Of a stretch of 64,000 nt of DNA, positions 11,201 through 18,989 are shown one piece after another (position 1 is the stretch's first letter; each line of letters opens with the position of its first letter). Made by a program: the position numbers and the translations under genes. The notes under the pieces were generated by a model, which was given only the letters and a program-made list of their open reading frames with translations, was not told the DNA's origin and did not search any database. Location of the stretch: positions 1-64,000 of the forward strand of contig CAJTWE010000011.1 in NCBI GenBank assembly GCA_910579955.1, in the 5' to 3' direction. This stretch comes from an uncultured Ruminococcus sp. (GTDB lineage Bacteria > Bacillota > Clostridia > Oscillospirales > Ruminococcaceae).

Positions 11201-13584
11201 TCACGGCGAATATCCTCTCCGTCATGATAACGCTGGGCGAGGTCATAAAGCGCAGGCTCAGAAAGATGATAGCCGAAAGCAGCCTTGTCGCTGGGCTTAT
11301 GCTTATCAAGATAACCGCTGTCAAACAGCGGATACGCCATATCCTCCCACTCATCAGAAGAAAGAGTGCGCTCCGCAAGGAATTTCGCAAGGTCAGCCTT
11401 CGGGAACAGCACTTCTTCCTCAGTCGGAACTCTGCTTGCATTCTCACGGTCAATAACTGCCTGCTTATGGGCAGTCAGAAAGTCAGCTACATCGGATTCC
11501 TGCAAAGCGTTATGCAGAATCTCGTCATACGCCTGAATATCCTCAGCCGTGAAAGTCTCGTCAATGCTGTCGATCTGACCTCTCGTCACATCACCGACAA
11601 ACATAGCGGTAATAGCCGCCCTTTGTCCATCGGAGAAATCGTGCTGAGAAAAGAAGTCAGAAAGCTCAATACTGCGGTCAAAACTCGACTTTGCTTCAAG
11701 CATATCATGGAGCTTGGAGTGTTCGCCGTAACGCTCCGAAAGAGCTTGTGACAGATACGCATTAACAAGAGAGAGCATTTCACCGAACTGTGCATCATCA
11801 TAACGATTATCGAAAAAGTCAGCAAGATCGAGCTTTACATCTTCCACCGCAAGGCGATGAACCACGGGAGAGAGTGCCACATTCTGCTCCATAGGCAAAC
11901 CGAGGTCAGCCATACTCCTGAGCATATCTACCTCACGGACAGCGTTTTCCAAAGCCCTGTGAAATGCAGGAGCGTTCTCTTTATCCACCGCAAAAGCGAC
12001 CTTGCCGTCACGGACAACAGCATGATAGCTCACACTTGTTTCGAGGAAAGGCTTGACCTTTCCGAACTGTTCGGGTGTGAGCTTGCTCATATAATAATGG
12101 GTATCACGGTTCGCACGATAGTCACGGTTGCCGACTTCCTGCGCCTTATCGGTACTTGCAAACTGATTACGCATATTCACAACTTCGTCCCTGATGTTGC
12201 GGACAGCAAAGAGGTCAGCGTGAGATACCGTCAGCGTACCCTTGCCGGACGGATAGACTCTGCCCGAAAACTGCATACTGCGCTTTGACATGATCTCAGC
12301 CATTTTCAGGACTAAATCACGGTCAGCCGAAAGATACTCTTTCTGCGGAATATAGCGATACTCTGTTGAACCGAAGATGTTTTTTTCGGGCGGAGAATAT
12401 GGTCTGTTTGATTTGTTCGGTACAAGATCGGGAGTGCCTGCAATCTGCCTGAACCACTCCACATCTTTATCATTGATCGCCATAATGACGGAATTATCAC
12501 GGGCATAGGCATAGTAGTTAATGCCCGAATTATCAAGCTGTTCCTGCAATCTTGCAAAATCCGAAGCCTGAATCGTCACAAGGCTCTTATCTCTGTTATC
12601 TGTTGCCTTGTGCCACATTTGGTTGCCGTATGTAATAAGGTCAGCCATGCTGTCAACCTCCTTCTTTTCAGTCTCTTGTTCTACAACTTTTGGAATACCC
12701 CTGAGCATATCATTCCAGTCTTTATATGTATCTGGAGTGATGATACGCTTCATATCGGGATACTGCTCCTGCAAACGCTGGGCAAATTCATTGCCTGCCG
12801 TATCGTTATCGGAGCATAAAAATACGTTCTCAGCAGCGATATTATGACGGAGCATCGTATCAAGGACGATACTTGGCTTCACGCCCATCATGGAAACAAG
12901 CCTGCAATTATCAAGCTCTTTGCTGTGCATTTGCAGATATGAAAGCATATCTATTGCCGACTCAAAGAAAAAAGCCTTTTCTCCGGTGCCGCGTACTACC
13001 TCAAAGCCGTGACCGCCAACCGAGCCTGTTGCAATGCCTTTGAATTTATGCTCCGTGGAAGTGCCGACCTTTTCAGCACCGATAACTTTTCCGTCTGTAT
13101 CGAAATATTTGAAAAGCACATTGCCTGTCTTTTCTTCCTGAGAAATAACGCCTTTCTTTACAAGTGCGGAAAGCATATCATAGTCAAGTCCTCTGGTCTT
13201 GCACAGATACGCAAACACACGCCTGCAATTATCAGCTTCGGCAAGGGAAAGCTCCCTTGCCGTTTGCTGAACAGGTTTGGGTTCGTATGTGTGGGACGGA
13301 GTATAGGTGCGGTCAATATGCTCACCCGTGAGGGCTTCAACAGCATCAATAAAGGACATATCCATATATTCACGGAGTAAGCCGATATTATCGCCGCCCT
13401 TGTTTTCGCTGAACCTGAACCATTGACCACGTTCGCCCGGACCGTTGTCCTTGATATGCAGGCTGTCATGTTCCTTCCACACATACTCTTTGCCGACCTT
13501 TTTCAGGTCAAAGCCGTGAGACATGAGAAACTGAGGAAGATTGACGAGGTTCGCCCTTTCTTTCTGTTCATCAGTAATTCTCAT
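2239..13584 (-). CDS. Giant ICE protein: toprim primase, YodL, MutS-I, N6-methylase and SNF2-type helicase fusion
   Basis: The protein has 3781 residues. Visible parts in order: a DUF3991/CHC2-like N-terminus (about 1-90); a toprim domain with VFLCSDNDTAGNEF near 250; a YodL domain (about 1128-1230, FQIYQL to SLSVSDV); a MutS domain I-like segment (about 1335-1400, VGDFYEMYG and PMVGFPDH); an N6-adenine methylase-like region with LEPAMGIGNFFG near 2228 and NVPFGELG near 2298; and a superfamily II helicase with CVGAGKT near 2923, DEAH near 3083 and QRAGRIIRQG near 3443. Proteins of this type are known from clostridial ICEs, where roles in priming after transfer and in escaping host restriction are assumed rather than proven. 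The methylase motif reads NVPF rather than the usual NPPF/Y, so activity is uncertain. It follows the 682-residue coiled-coil gene by three bases. Confidence 0.85.
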   Translation of the reverse strand: MRITDEQKERANLVNLPQFLMSHGFDLKKVGKEYVWKEHDSLHIKDNGPGERGQWFRFSENKGGDNIGLLREYMDMSFIDAVEALTGEHIDRTYTPSHTYEPKPVQQTARELSLAEADNCRRVFAYLCKTRGLDYDMLSALVKKGVISQEEKTGNVLFKYFDTDGKVIGAEKVGTSTEHKFKGIATGSVGGHGFEVVRGTGEKAFFFESAIDMLSYLQMHSKELDNCRLVSMMGVKPSIVLDTMLRHNIAAENVFLCSDNDTAGNEFAQRLQEQYPDMKRIITPDTYKDWNDMLRGIPKVVEQETEKKEVDSMADLITYGNQMWHKATDNRDKSLVTIQASDFARLQEQLDNSGINYYAYARDNSVIMAINDKDVEWFRQIAGTPDLVPNKSNRPYSPPEKNIFGSTEYRYIPQKEYLSADRDLVLKMAEIMSKRSMQFSGRVYPSGKGTLTVSHADLFAVRNIRDEVVNMRNQFASTDKAQEVGNRDYRANRDTHYYMSKLTPEQFGKVKPFLETSVSYHAVVRDGKVAFAVDKENAPAFHRALENAVREVDMLRSMADLGLPMEQNVALSPVVHRLAVEDVKLDLADFFDNRYDDAQFGEMLSLVNAYLSQALSERYGEHSKLHDMLEAKSSFDRSIELSDFFSQHDFSDGQRAAITAMFVGDVTRGQIDSIDETFTAEDIQAYDEILHNALQESDVADFLTAHKQAVIDRENASRVPTEEEVLFPKADLAKFLAERTLSSDEWEDMAYPLFDSGYLDKHKPSDKAAFGYHLSEPALYDLAQRYHDGEDIRRELALGLLEGSGAADIEFIFEQGEISDRTYYYAENLRHSLHTERTEDGFKCSFGGMERFVSFEEIGQAFIDRIHEEFDDLAFWWVRDDLQEAVPDISDERISDLLTAFDGAAMADWEKGDNRSKLNRIKKALYDILGDEVQTENAFAIIAKKKYNVTFEPERKPDSLEFQFGYSKDGNDRWFTESGLLSDFAEEHGEISFALANALMEYLDDKQHKERMIPDLNAGYYKKTNFEIRAVVDGQEFNFSNRFDIGDGKGSGGGSLIDHIRTICENAVASTNYPYNTPESKETPRNMLNVLVPYLEFHSALTAEEQKILDDFKEKNPIRTIDDVEKAQGKFQIYQLPSGDEYHGVRFESMDRLKADGVQLNKDDYALVYEGEVGEFRGNATLEALYTQFNIDHPEDFRGHSLSVSDVIVISVDGKDTAYFCDSFGFTEMPEFFREKELVQEKPETAKVSDLAVGDIIMYDGARREVEKISDKSISLKDLDAPNYGGILLGTSDVLAYDGWQQDMEEKGFEILSKAEKPAVEAPEKAEPEDKGSVSLCKVGDFYEMYGKNAEIGAEVLGLRMLSKNGSPMVGFPDHVKDEYSAKLREAGYTVLIEQAFELNPPKREAEKLQTLQQVVDKFFGTDCESAETEGGTWKLAIADGDKVGELFYGGEPVCGIYNRGDKMEIEPYRELSTFLKLLQTAMLEHNPDKPVEIMDFQRTFETPLDKAKSLINDFCEAEYRQGADFDDLHNVGLAFTTLTDDELPIQVTADLVDFKITYEFDGEVYNTEQYDNIEDMIENGLTGLDFSDLVSVPDDVIDRHKSKDEQTVELMSDASEVQDISSVEDVPAVTLKYKGDAESLDEIKDKALSLGATVIIDNADGVISIDTYENHNAELDGLAYELGVMAVDDAPAVETPTAETEAIDRPLFTDAAVIDEIQRNENADVPFWEMPEAQGEQLSLFGDPEPLTTSKPAPEKPKSEFAKGPVVDGVQVYEALAAEIDRGTGFVHGKLRVQDFYEEKHSTIQQLADFLKKEYGTGGHSGEGKISLVDYNSQGITFSFENGEKFRHSWYNVATMTESRLRDDTYLSAEQKAERAALKAEQTTKVQPPHTVTVGDRFRHKITGEISEVVSLTGALPFYTDDCAVQRDSGGFAITENISYDKLLNSGMYEYIGKAEPEKEQSAPMKPEPVAEVTPETEKPGIPAVKNLSQLKKAIKPGMMFEITDHLRPECIGERRIVTGVSTVDFTSRKLDENGEPMGKDLHMEFDRAKNWTFDGGELTSQLDNGDMLMSFHFIDSLERTKDPERETITAEVVNADEPVAEESTTPAPTPDKGDNFTITDDNLGDGGAKTKFRANIEAVKTLKILEAEKRPATAEEKETLSKYVGWGALAKAFDKNDEKWAAEYKELSELLTPQEYAQARSTVNDAFYTSPTVIDGIYEALTNFGFEGGNVLEPAMGIGNFFGRMPEEMQAHSQLYGVEIDSLSGRIAQALYPDADIAIQGFEKNRFQNGSFDVAVGNVPFGELGFRDTVHDTTKLHDYFFAEALSKLKDGGIMAFVTSAGTLDKRDETTRQMLADKADFIGAIRLPGGKNGAFKDNAGTEVTTDIIFLKKHEGKSLTEMSNIPDWVHIGETADGLPINKYFEQHPDMVLGTVVEGNKLYGSGTMVVAEDGFDLKSALHEAVGKLSAEISHERGRDVYAKTADGVQVQIPSNLRNYSFFMSDDQVFFKKNNAACEFRFDKGTAQHKRFKAFIELRDLTRELIEAMELNKPDSVIKDLQTKLNVAYDDFYKKYGIIHSQTNKRYFSEDVSYNLVAGLEKSYDKTKLLAKSDIFTKRTIVPPKAVDHVDTALEALTLSVAEKAKIDFEYMSGLTGMTEDELKRDLTGAIFKIPHTENGYQTASEYLSGDIRKKLREAEEIAEYDPDFNINVSALKQAMPEPLKAGDIDIKLGAAWLDPKYYEQFMYELLQTPAYQRSDSPAARWNKSAIVGVEYSVHANSFHVSNKSSDRSVLATQKYGTHTMNAYDIFEHLLNLQEPKVYKTIEVPDGLGDTKEKRVVDIDATRVVQRKADDIRKAFKAWIFKDSVRREAIVERYNELFNSIRPREFDGSALSFPMMTADIHLHDHQKNAIAHAMFGGNTLFAHCVGAGKTFEMIATAMESKRLGLCTKSLFAVPNHLTEQIGDDFQKLYPGANILVATKKDFQKANRQQLFAKIATGNYDAVIIGHSQLGKIPVSKERQVMTIQSQIDDILRGIEELKKSEGSKFQIKAMERTRKSLQKQLDKLEKANQDDTLTFEQLGIDRLFIDEAHEFKNLFVATKLQNVAGISNSASQKALDLFLKCRYLDEKTGGKGVIFATGTPLSNSITELHTMMRYLEYDFLRDHGLQHFDNWVAVFGDQKTDWELKPAGNGFKERTRIANYTGLPELMSMFKQVADIRTADTLKLDVPDCEYQVVQVEATSFQQELVQELADRADAINAGNVDPTIDNMLKITSDGRKLGLDPRLIDPSFEDNPDTKLNRCVENVARIHVETAEDRLTQIIFCDLGVPHKATGESEVEGEDADDAKDKKSIAEVESLEEECDFCVYDDIRDKLIARGIPAEEIAYIHDAKTEQQKSDLFDKVRNGEIRVLLGSTAKMGTGTNVQKRLIAVHDLDIPWRPADLEQRAGRIIRQGNENKTVQIFRYVTKGTFDAYSYQTLENKQKFISQIMTSKTPARKCEDVDQQALTYSEIKALCTGDERIKEKLMLENEVKELRVLAAEHRNTVFEMEDKIARFPEQEQKLTAILADLHTDRETLRKLPIDPERKLPVFKITIGETEYTDRKEAAKALEDAVLAIKYADTPVKVGSFQGFDLSVTVNSNMMGGGMSACLQGAASHTTKLIESFAHNLNRLEAALYNIDGRIERTQDNLAKLRLDHAEAQKIVAEPFPQQEELDAKEQRLKVVTDELNQAAIEAKKNAPKREKTCYFERAKMKRDAARLAKKPRTPKDQTKGRSKKQGIE

Positions 13585-13587
13585 CTG

Positions 13588-15636
13588 TTATTCCAACCCC
13601 TGATTATTTCTCTTTTTGGGTGTCTGCTGTCTCTGCTGAGGGTTCTGCTGACCTCGACCGCTGATACGCTGGGCATCTCTATGCATTTTGCCACGGGAAA
13701 AGAAAGCTCTTTGGGAATCCTTCTTTGCGACCGTGACCGCAGATTTCTCACCTCCGAACACAGCGGAATGCTCCACGCCCTTAGCTGTCAGCTCTGCCGA
13801 CTTCTTACGAGCCTGCCCCTCGTCCATACGACGAGTGAAACGCTCCTGTTTCGGGAGTGCCTTGAAAAGCTCAGAATTTACAAGCTCAACGGCTCTTTCA
13901 CCCTTGACATCACTCTCGATCTGCTTATATGCCTGAGCGTTTTCCTTAGAAACGGTAATTGCTACCGTATCATTCTTGCGTACTACCGCAGAATAAGGGG
14001 TATTCTGTTTTTGCAGTTCTCCTGCAATTTTCCTTGCGGTATCAATCGGCTCAACACGGGTGTGTCTCTGCTCTTTGGAAAGAGAAGCATAGTATTCGGG
14101 ATTGACAGTCTCATACCTGCCTTTCTCACCCTTACCGGCGTTCTCCTTTGCAGCTTCGGTATGTGCGATCTTTCTGATAGAAGCATACATCACATCATTC
14201 AGCACAGGAACGTCCTGCTTGGAAACGGTAATGCCGACCTTATCCTCGCACTTAGTAGCAGCGGAGAACTTTACTCCTGCCGACATTAGAGCCGACATGA
14301 CCTCTGCCGCCTGAACCTCTGTCATGGTCTCCACATGACGGTCATTTCGGGGCAATTCCTTGTAATAATCAGGGTTCACCTTGAAACCGCCGTCATCTGT
14401 AAAAACGGCATCACCCTTATCAAGCATATCCGACAGCCAGCTATCTACCTCGACTTCTTCGTGCATATTGAGAAGCTCAAGCTGACTTTTCATTTTTGCA
14501 AGCTCCTCAACAGCGTTATCCCTCATTTCCGGCGGAACAAAGGGGTTTTCTGCAAGGCTCTCCATAGACTTAATACCCTCAGAAAGCTCTGCCTTTGCCT
14601 TGTCTATGTCCGCTTTAGAGCCGTTGTTGATGATACCGTCGATCATGTTGTAATCATCTTCAAGCTGCATCTCCACATTGACAAGGGGCTGAATATTGAA
14701 CTGATCTGCAAGTTCAGCGACCTTAGAACGGTCAAGAGTTTCGACCTCCTGCGCCGCCTGAACAGCAGTCTCAGCAAGTGTCGGCATATCCATAGTGCCT
14801 TTCTGAACCATTTCACCGAGCTTATCTCCGGTCAGCTTCATAGAAGCATCAAGCTGATCGTTGGTCTGCTCCTCATAGTGCGTTTCAGGACGGGCGAGCT
14901 TCATGATCTTATCATCAAGTTCTGAAATACGCTCATTCACATCTTTGAGCTGTTCGGAGAGATTATACTTGTCAACAACACTTGTTGCAGGATCATTATA
15001 GGTATCAAGGATTCTCTGCTTTTTCGCTTCAAGTGTTGCTTTCTTATCGCTCAGGCAATCAACAGTCGCACCGTTCAGCCGTGTCAAAGCATCGGCAAAG
15101 GCTTCACGGCGTTCCTTATTAAAGCCGATAGAAAAGCTCTTGATCGTGTCATTCAGAGCAATCACACGATTGAGCTTGTGTTCTATACGGTCACGCTTTG
15201 CGGTAAATTTGTCGATCTTCTTCCACGCTTGGTCGATCTTCTGCTGTCGCTCAGGAATCTTCTCCTCACGGATAGCCTGAATACGCTTCTCGTTATTGGC
15301 GATAACAGCACCGATACCCGGCAGATTGCCGATAGTAGCTTTCAGCATACGGTTGGTATCTTCAAGCTTATCAGCCTTTGCACTGAGGGCTTCAATATTT
15401 GCCTTGTTGCGGTCGATCTTATCAGTTTGATTGGCGATTTTTTCATCAAGAGAGTCGATACGGCTCTGATGATGTTCCGCCTTTGCGTTAAGTAGAGGAA
15501 GAAGTTTTCCCGGATTCTGAACGCTGTTCTCGTCCTGCTGCTGGTCCAGAGACTGAGCCTGCTTTCTCCTCAGTTCTTCCGCATCGACCGCAGGCTGGTC
15601 GGCGGTTCTCTTATCGTCATTATCCTGTACGGGCAT
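13588..15636 (-). CDS. Coiled-coil ICE protein with three tandem alpha/beta repeats
   Basis: I do not recognise a named family. Residues about 45-290 are highly charged and heptad-like, consistent with a long coiled coil. The C-terminal third has three tandem copies (about 415-482, 509-572, 579-637) of a unit that begins VNP(D/E)YY or VNSELF, passes a short x-YSAVV-type strand and ends in a (V/I)TV(S/A)K strand. Similar units occur in the two genes upstream, in the DUF3801 protein and in the giant protein. The end is rich in Q, R and K. The start at 15636 has GAGGT upstream. No signal peptide or membrane segment is seen, so it is probably cytoplasmic and may act with the giant replication protein it precedes by three bases. 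Confidence 0.65.
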   Translation of the reverse strand: MPVQDNDDKRTADQPAVDAEELRRKQAQSLDQQQDENSVQNPGKLLPLLNAKAEHHQSRIDSLDEKIANQTDKIDRNKANIEALSAKADKLEDTNRMLKATIGNLPGIGAVIANNEKRIQAIREEKIPERQQKIDQAWKKIDKFTAKRDRIEHKLNRVIALNDTIKSFSIGFNKERREAFADALTRLNGATVDCLSDKKATLEAKKQRILDTYNDPATSVVDKYNLSEQLKDVNERISELDDKIMKLARPETHYEEQTNDQLDASMKLTGDKLGEMVQKGTMDMPTLAETAVQAAQEVETLDRSKVAELADQFNIQPLVNVEMQLEDDYNMIDGIINNGSKADIDKAKAELSEGIKSMESLAENPFVPPEMRDNAVEELAKMKSQLELLNMHEEVEVDSWLSDMLDKGDAVFTDDGGFKVNPDYYKELPRNDRHVETMTEVQAAEVMSALMSAGVKFSAATKCEDKVGITVSKQDVPVLNDVMYASIRKIAHTEAAKENAGKGEKGRYETVNPEYYASLSKEQRHTRVEPIDTARKIAGELQKQNTPYSAVVRKNDTVAITVSKENAQAYKQIESDVKGERAVELVNSELFKALPKQERFTRRMDEGQARKKSAELTAKGVEHSAVFGGEKSAVTVAKKDSQRAFFSRGKMHRDAQRISGRGQQNPQQRQQTPKKRNNQGLE

Positions 15637-15644
15637 AGGCTACC

Positions 15645-15683
15645 TCACTTTCTGCGCTTGATGAAGATGATAATCTTCTTCAT
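15645..15683 (-). CDS. Possible 12-residue coupled micro-ORF
   Basis: ATG at 15683 overlaps the TGA of the gene before it (ATGA) and has AAGGAAG eight bases upstream. It encodes a hydrophobic, basic peptide, MKKIIIFIKRRK, and stops just before the ribosome binding site of the 682-residue gene. It may pass ribosomes between the two genes, encode a peptide, or be chance. Confidence 0.3.
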   Translation of the reverse strand: MKKIIIFIKRRK

Positions 15684-16375
15684 GGTCTGAACTTCCTTTC
15701 TCTTTCTTCGTTCTGAATGATACGCTCCTGTTCGCTCTGCTGTCTGCGACGGGCGATCTCAGCCAAGTGTTGATGTCTTTCTCTTGAAAAATGCGAATGA
15801 CTGTTACGGCGAAAATAATCGTCAAATAGCTCATTCAAAGTCGGAACTGTATCCGCTGCACTCTGTTCAGGGACAGAAGGAGCTTTCGCTTTTTCCTTGA
15901 TTTTCTCATGTTCCTGAATATCCGAGATCGTTCTGCCGTTCACGGAGATCACACGGTCAAGCTCACGCTGAAGCGTGGGAGTATCGCAGAGCCAAAAATC
16001 CACATAGGTCTTGCAGAGTGCAAGCCGAACCTCATCGGGACGGTTTTTCAATGCTCCGATTGTTGTGTTCAATAGCTCTGCAACTTCTCCTAAGAGACGA
16101 TAATAACCGTCAGGCTCTCCGCAGACTTGCAGTTCACGTAGCAAGGCTCCATAATCGCCGGACTGCGCCTTTGCGATGATCTCCTCGACCTGTTCCTTGT
16201 AACTGCCGTCATAGGTCAGCACCATTTCGTTTTCACCGTATCGGGCTGAAAAAGGAATACCGCTTTTGTCGAGTGCTACGCATATCTCCTGCGCCTTATC
16301 CGTATCAATGCGGATAAACTCTTTGTTGGCAATAGAAGCAATATCTATGCCTGCGATATATAGAAACTCTGTCAC
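15680..16375 (-). CDS. Unknown ICE protein with one recurring alpha/beta domain
   Basis: I do not recognise the family. Residues about 15-65 (FIRIDTDKAQEICVALD, then IPFSARYGENEMVLTYDG) match the small unit repeated in the 682-residue protein. The rest is helical, ending in a very basic, glutamine- and arginine-rich tail (RRRQQSEQERIIQNEERERK) like a coiled coil or nucleic-acid-binding segment. The start is a GTG at 16375 whose GTGA overlaps the stop of the preceding gene, which implies translational coupling. It sits in the topB to giant-gene operon, so a replication or DNA-handling role is plausible but unproven. Confidence 0.6.
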   Translation of the reverse strand: MTEFLYIAGIDIASIANKEFIRIDTDKAQEICVALDKSGIPFSARYGENEMVLTYDGSYKEQVEEIIAKAQSGDYGALLRELQVCGEPDGYYRLLGEVAELLNTTIGALKNRPDEVRLALCKTYVDFWLCDTPTLQRELDRVISVNGRTISDIQEHEKIKEKAKAPSVPEQSAADTVPTLNELFDDYFRRNSHSHFSRERHQHLAEIARRRQQSEQERIIQNEERERKFRP

Positions 16376-16884
16376 GGTGTGATCATCTCCCTGATGTGGT
16401 CGATCAGGTCAATGTTTGTGCTGTCGACATCGTACTCCATTGTGTACGCACCGCAGATATTTTCCTGAATACGGCGAGGGAGCGACCTCAGCTCACGCAC
16501 AGGAACACCGATCAGCTTTGCAACATTGCCAAGCTCTGAAACTGCAAGTGCCTTGTTCACAAGGTCATAAAAACGCTCTGTATGCGAGCTATCCATCATG
16601 AACTCATAAACGATAGCCTGCTGAGTATCGTAATCAAGGCTGCGGAGTGTCACAAGCAAAATGCCAGTTGATTTTGCAACCTCATCAAGTCCGATATATA
16701 CCGAGCCTTTCTGCCACAGATTGTCGAGTGCTTCAAAGACTGCCTTCTTGTCCTCATCGTTCCTGACAGAGATAGTCTCAAAGACCGCTGTCATACTCTT
16801 TTTGATCTCATCGTCCATAGCGGAAATGCTGTCCTCGGAGACACCGAGGATCTTTGCAGCTTCCGCAAGCTGGTTGTTATCCAT
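16372..16884 (-). CDS. Unknown helical ICE protein
   Basis: This 170-residue soluble protein has no family I recognise. It is acidic and mainly helical, with a repeated-looking pattern: LAEAAKILGVSEDSISAMDD near the start and VSELGNVAKLIGVPVRELRS near residue 120, each resembling a short helix-turn-helix-like pair. The start at 16884 (MDNNQLAEA) is preferred over longer upstream options because those overlap topB extensively; the chosen start overlaps the topB stop by eight bases. Its own stop overlaps the next start (GTGA). It is therefore tightly coupled to topB and the downstream gene. Confidence 0.6.
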   Translation of the reverse strand: MDNNQLAEAAKILGVSEDSISAMDDEIKKSMTAVFETISVRNDEDKKAVFEALDNLWQKGSVYIGLDEVAKSTGILLVTLRSLDYDTQQAIVYEFMMDSSHTERFYDLVNKALAVSELGNVAKLIGVPVRELRSLPRRIQENICGAYTMEYDVDSTNIDLIDHIREMITP

Positions 16885-18904
16885 TCTTATTACCCCTCTC
16901 CGTTTTCCACTGATAGTACATCTTCCCGTTGTACGGATTCTCCACGATCTCAGGGCGGACAATAGTCTTTTTGCCCTTAGATGTGTAGCTTGTGGACTTG
17001 CCGTCAAACAGTCCCTTGACCTGGGTATCGGATAGCTCCACGCCGTACACCTTTGCGATATTCATACCGCACTTACCCTTGCAATACCAGCCAAACTTAC
17101 CCTTGACAACATCAGCACCGCACTTCGGGCATTTGCCAACAGGCTCATTGCCACCGTCCGAAAGAGAAACGGACTTATCGACAGAGCCGTATTTTCTGCA
17201 CATATCAGTGATAAAATGCTGAATACCGGACATGAACACAGTTTCGGGCAGCTCACCGTGTTCAATCTGCTGTAACTTCGATTCCCATTCAGCGGTCAGC
17301 TTTGCGGACTTGACCTCATCGGGAACAACTGTCACAAGCTCTTTGCCCTTATCCGTCGCCCTGAGTTGTTTGCCGTCACGCTCCACATAGCCGTTTTTCA
17401 CAAGTGATTCAATGGTTGCGGCCCGTGTCGCAGGAGTACCGAGTCCCTTTTTCTCCGTATCATCGTCATAGTCCTCGTTGCCTGCACGTTCCATAGCAGA
17501 TAACAGCGTATCTTCCGTGTAGGGCTTCGGAGGACTTGTGAAATGTTCGCCATTGCTTGCTGCTACCGTGAAAGTCTGTCCCTCAGATACCGCAGGAAGA
17601 GCTTTTTCATCGGGCTTTTCCTTGTCGGTCTGCCTGATAAAGCGTTTCCACCCCATATCAAGGACGGTTCTGCCTGTTGCCGTAAACTCCGTGCCGTTGC
17701 AGATACCCGTCAACTTGACAGCATCGTACTTATGAGCCGGAGCCGTTGCACAGATCAGCTTAGTGGCGATCAGGGTAAGGATATTCTTTTCACCTGTCGG
17801 CAGAGAAGAAAGATCAGCCGTGGCGATACCGCTTGTGGGGATAATTGCATGATGCCCTGATACTTTGCTGTTATTGATAACCTTCTGTATGTCAGGCGTA
17901 TGGGCAATACCAAACCCGAAATAGCTGTCACAGAGCTTCGTCACTTCAAGAGCTGTCTGAGCCATATCATCGCTGAGATACTGGCTGTCGGTGCGGGGAT
18001 AAGTGACGAGCTTACCCTCATAAAGTGACTGAGTATAGTCAAGTGTCTGCTGCGCCGTGTAGCCAAAAGCCTTGTTTGCTTCACGCTGTAAGGTTGTCAG
18101 ATCGTAGAGCTTTGGTGCTTTATCGGTCTTGACCTCACGCTTGACAGAGCTGATAGTGACCGTACTGCCGTCACAGGCAGATACAAGCGCATCGGCAGAC
18201 TTCTCATCATCAATCCTTGCAGATGATAACGTAAAAGCACCGCAGTTGAGGTCAGCTGTAAAATACTTCTGCTTTACAAAGCCGTTTACCTCCGCATCAC
18301 GCTGAACGATCATTGCAAGAGTAGGTGTCTGCACTCTGCCGATATTGAGCTTACCGCCATATCGAACGGAAAACAGCCGAGAGCCGTTCATACCCACAAG
18401 CCAGTCTGCTCTTGCACGGGCATAGCCTGCATTGAACAGGTTATCGTATGCGGACATAGGCTTCATATTAGAAAGTGCCTTGCGGATAGCGGATTCCTCA
18501 AGAGAAGAAACCCATAAACGCTTCACAGGCTTGCGGCACCGAGCCATGTTATACACATAGCGGAAGATACATTCTCCCTCTCTGTCCGCATCGGTCGCAC
18601 AGATGATCTCTGTTACCTCGTCCTTATTCATAAGGTTTTTCAGAAGATTGTACTGAGCCTTTGTGCTGTCCGTAATCTGAAACAGCCAGTTGTCGGGAAT
18701 CATAGGAAGCTGAGAAAAGCTCCATTTCTGATTCCAGCCGTTGCCGTAGTCATTCGGAAACTTCAAGCCTACCAAATGACCGACACACCACGATACAATA
18801 TATCCGTTGCCTTCGGTGTAACCTTTCTTTGTAGCGTCCGCACCTACTACGGAACTGATTGCACGGCTTACACTGGGCTTTTCGCCCACGATTAGAATTG
18901 CCAT
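16877..18904 (-). CDS. topB: DNA topoisomerase III (type IA)
   Basis: A 675-residue type IA topoisomerase. It opens with the toprim motif ILIVGEKPSVSRAI, has DADREGE, and carries the active-site tyrosine in VTYPRTDSQYLS near residue 300. Near the C-terminus is a zinc-ribbon motif, CPKCGADVVKG followed by CKGKCGMNI. TopB relaxes and decatenates DNA by cutting one strand; clostridial ICEs often carry a copy, presumably for element replication or transfer. The start at 18904 is set by GAAAGGAAG upstream. The end overlaps the following gene by eight bases. The AAA cassette on the opposite strand lies just upstream, so topB and the genes below it may be separated from the rest of the ICE operon. 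Confidence 0.92.
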   Translation of the reverse strand: MAILIVGEKPSVSRAISSVVGADATKKGYTEGNGYIVSWCVGHLVGLKFPNDYGNGWNQKWSFSQLPMIPDNWLFQITDSTKAQYNLLKNLMNKDEVTEIICATDADREGECIFRYVYNMARCRKPVKRLWVSSLEESAIRKALSNMKPMSAYDNLFNAGYARARADWLVGMNGSRLFSVRYGGKLNIGRVQTPTLAMIVQRDAEVNGFVKQKYFTADLNCGAFTLSSARIDDEKSADALVSACDGSTVTISSVKREVKTDKAPKLYDLTTLQREANKAFGYTAQQTLDYTQSLYEGKLVTYPRTDSQYLSDDMAQTALEVTKLCDSYFGFGIAHTPDIQKVINNSKVSGHHAIIPTSGIATADLSSLPTGEKNILTLIATKLICATAPAHKYDAVKLTGICNGTEFTATGRTVLDMGWKRFIRQTDKEKPDEKALPAVSEGQTFTVAASNGEHFTSPPKPYTEDTLLSAMERAGNEDYDDDTEKKGLGTPATRAATIESLVKNGYVERDGKQLRATDKGKELVTVVPDEVKSAKLTAEWESKLQQIEHGELPETVFMSGIQHFITDMCRKYGSVDKSVSLSDGGNEPVGKCPKCGADVVKGKFGWYCKGKCGMNIAKVYGVELSDTQVKGLFDGKSTSYTSKGKKTIVRPEIVENPYNGKMYYQWKTERGNKNG

Positions 18905-18930
18905 ATATCGACTTCCTTTCATTTTTATTT

Positions 18931-18959
18931 CCCAAAATCGAAAATCACTTGATTTCGGG
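18931..18959. repeat. Left 29-bp palindromic repeat flanking the AAA cassette
   Basis: Together with flanking bases it reads TTTCCCAAAATC, an 11-base centre, then GATTTCGGGAAA: an inverted repeat of 12-base arms with one mismatch. A copy with the same ends and the same 29-base length lies at 20335-20363. The -35 box of the AAA gene promoter lies inside it, so it could be an operator, a recombination site, or both. Confidence 0.6.
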
Positions 18960-18977
18960 AAATAGATGTGGTATAAT
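18949..18977 (+). promoter_or_regulatory. Promoter of the AAA ATPase gene
   Basis: TTGATT (18949-18954), 17 bases, then TGG-TATAAT with TATAAT at 18972-18977 (extended -10). A second extended -10, TGGTATAAT ending at 19104, lies nearer the gene but has no good -35 box. Confidence 0.65.
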
Positions 18978-18989
18978 AAACACATACAC

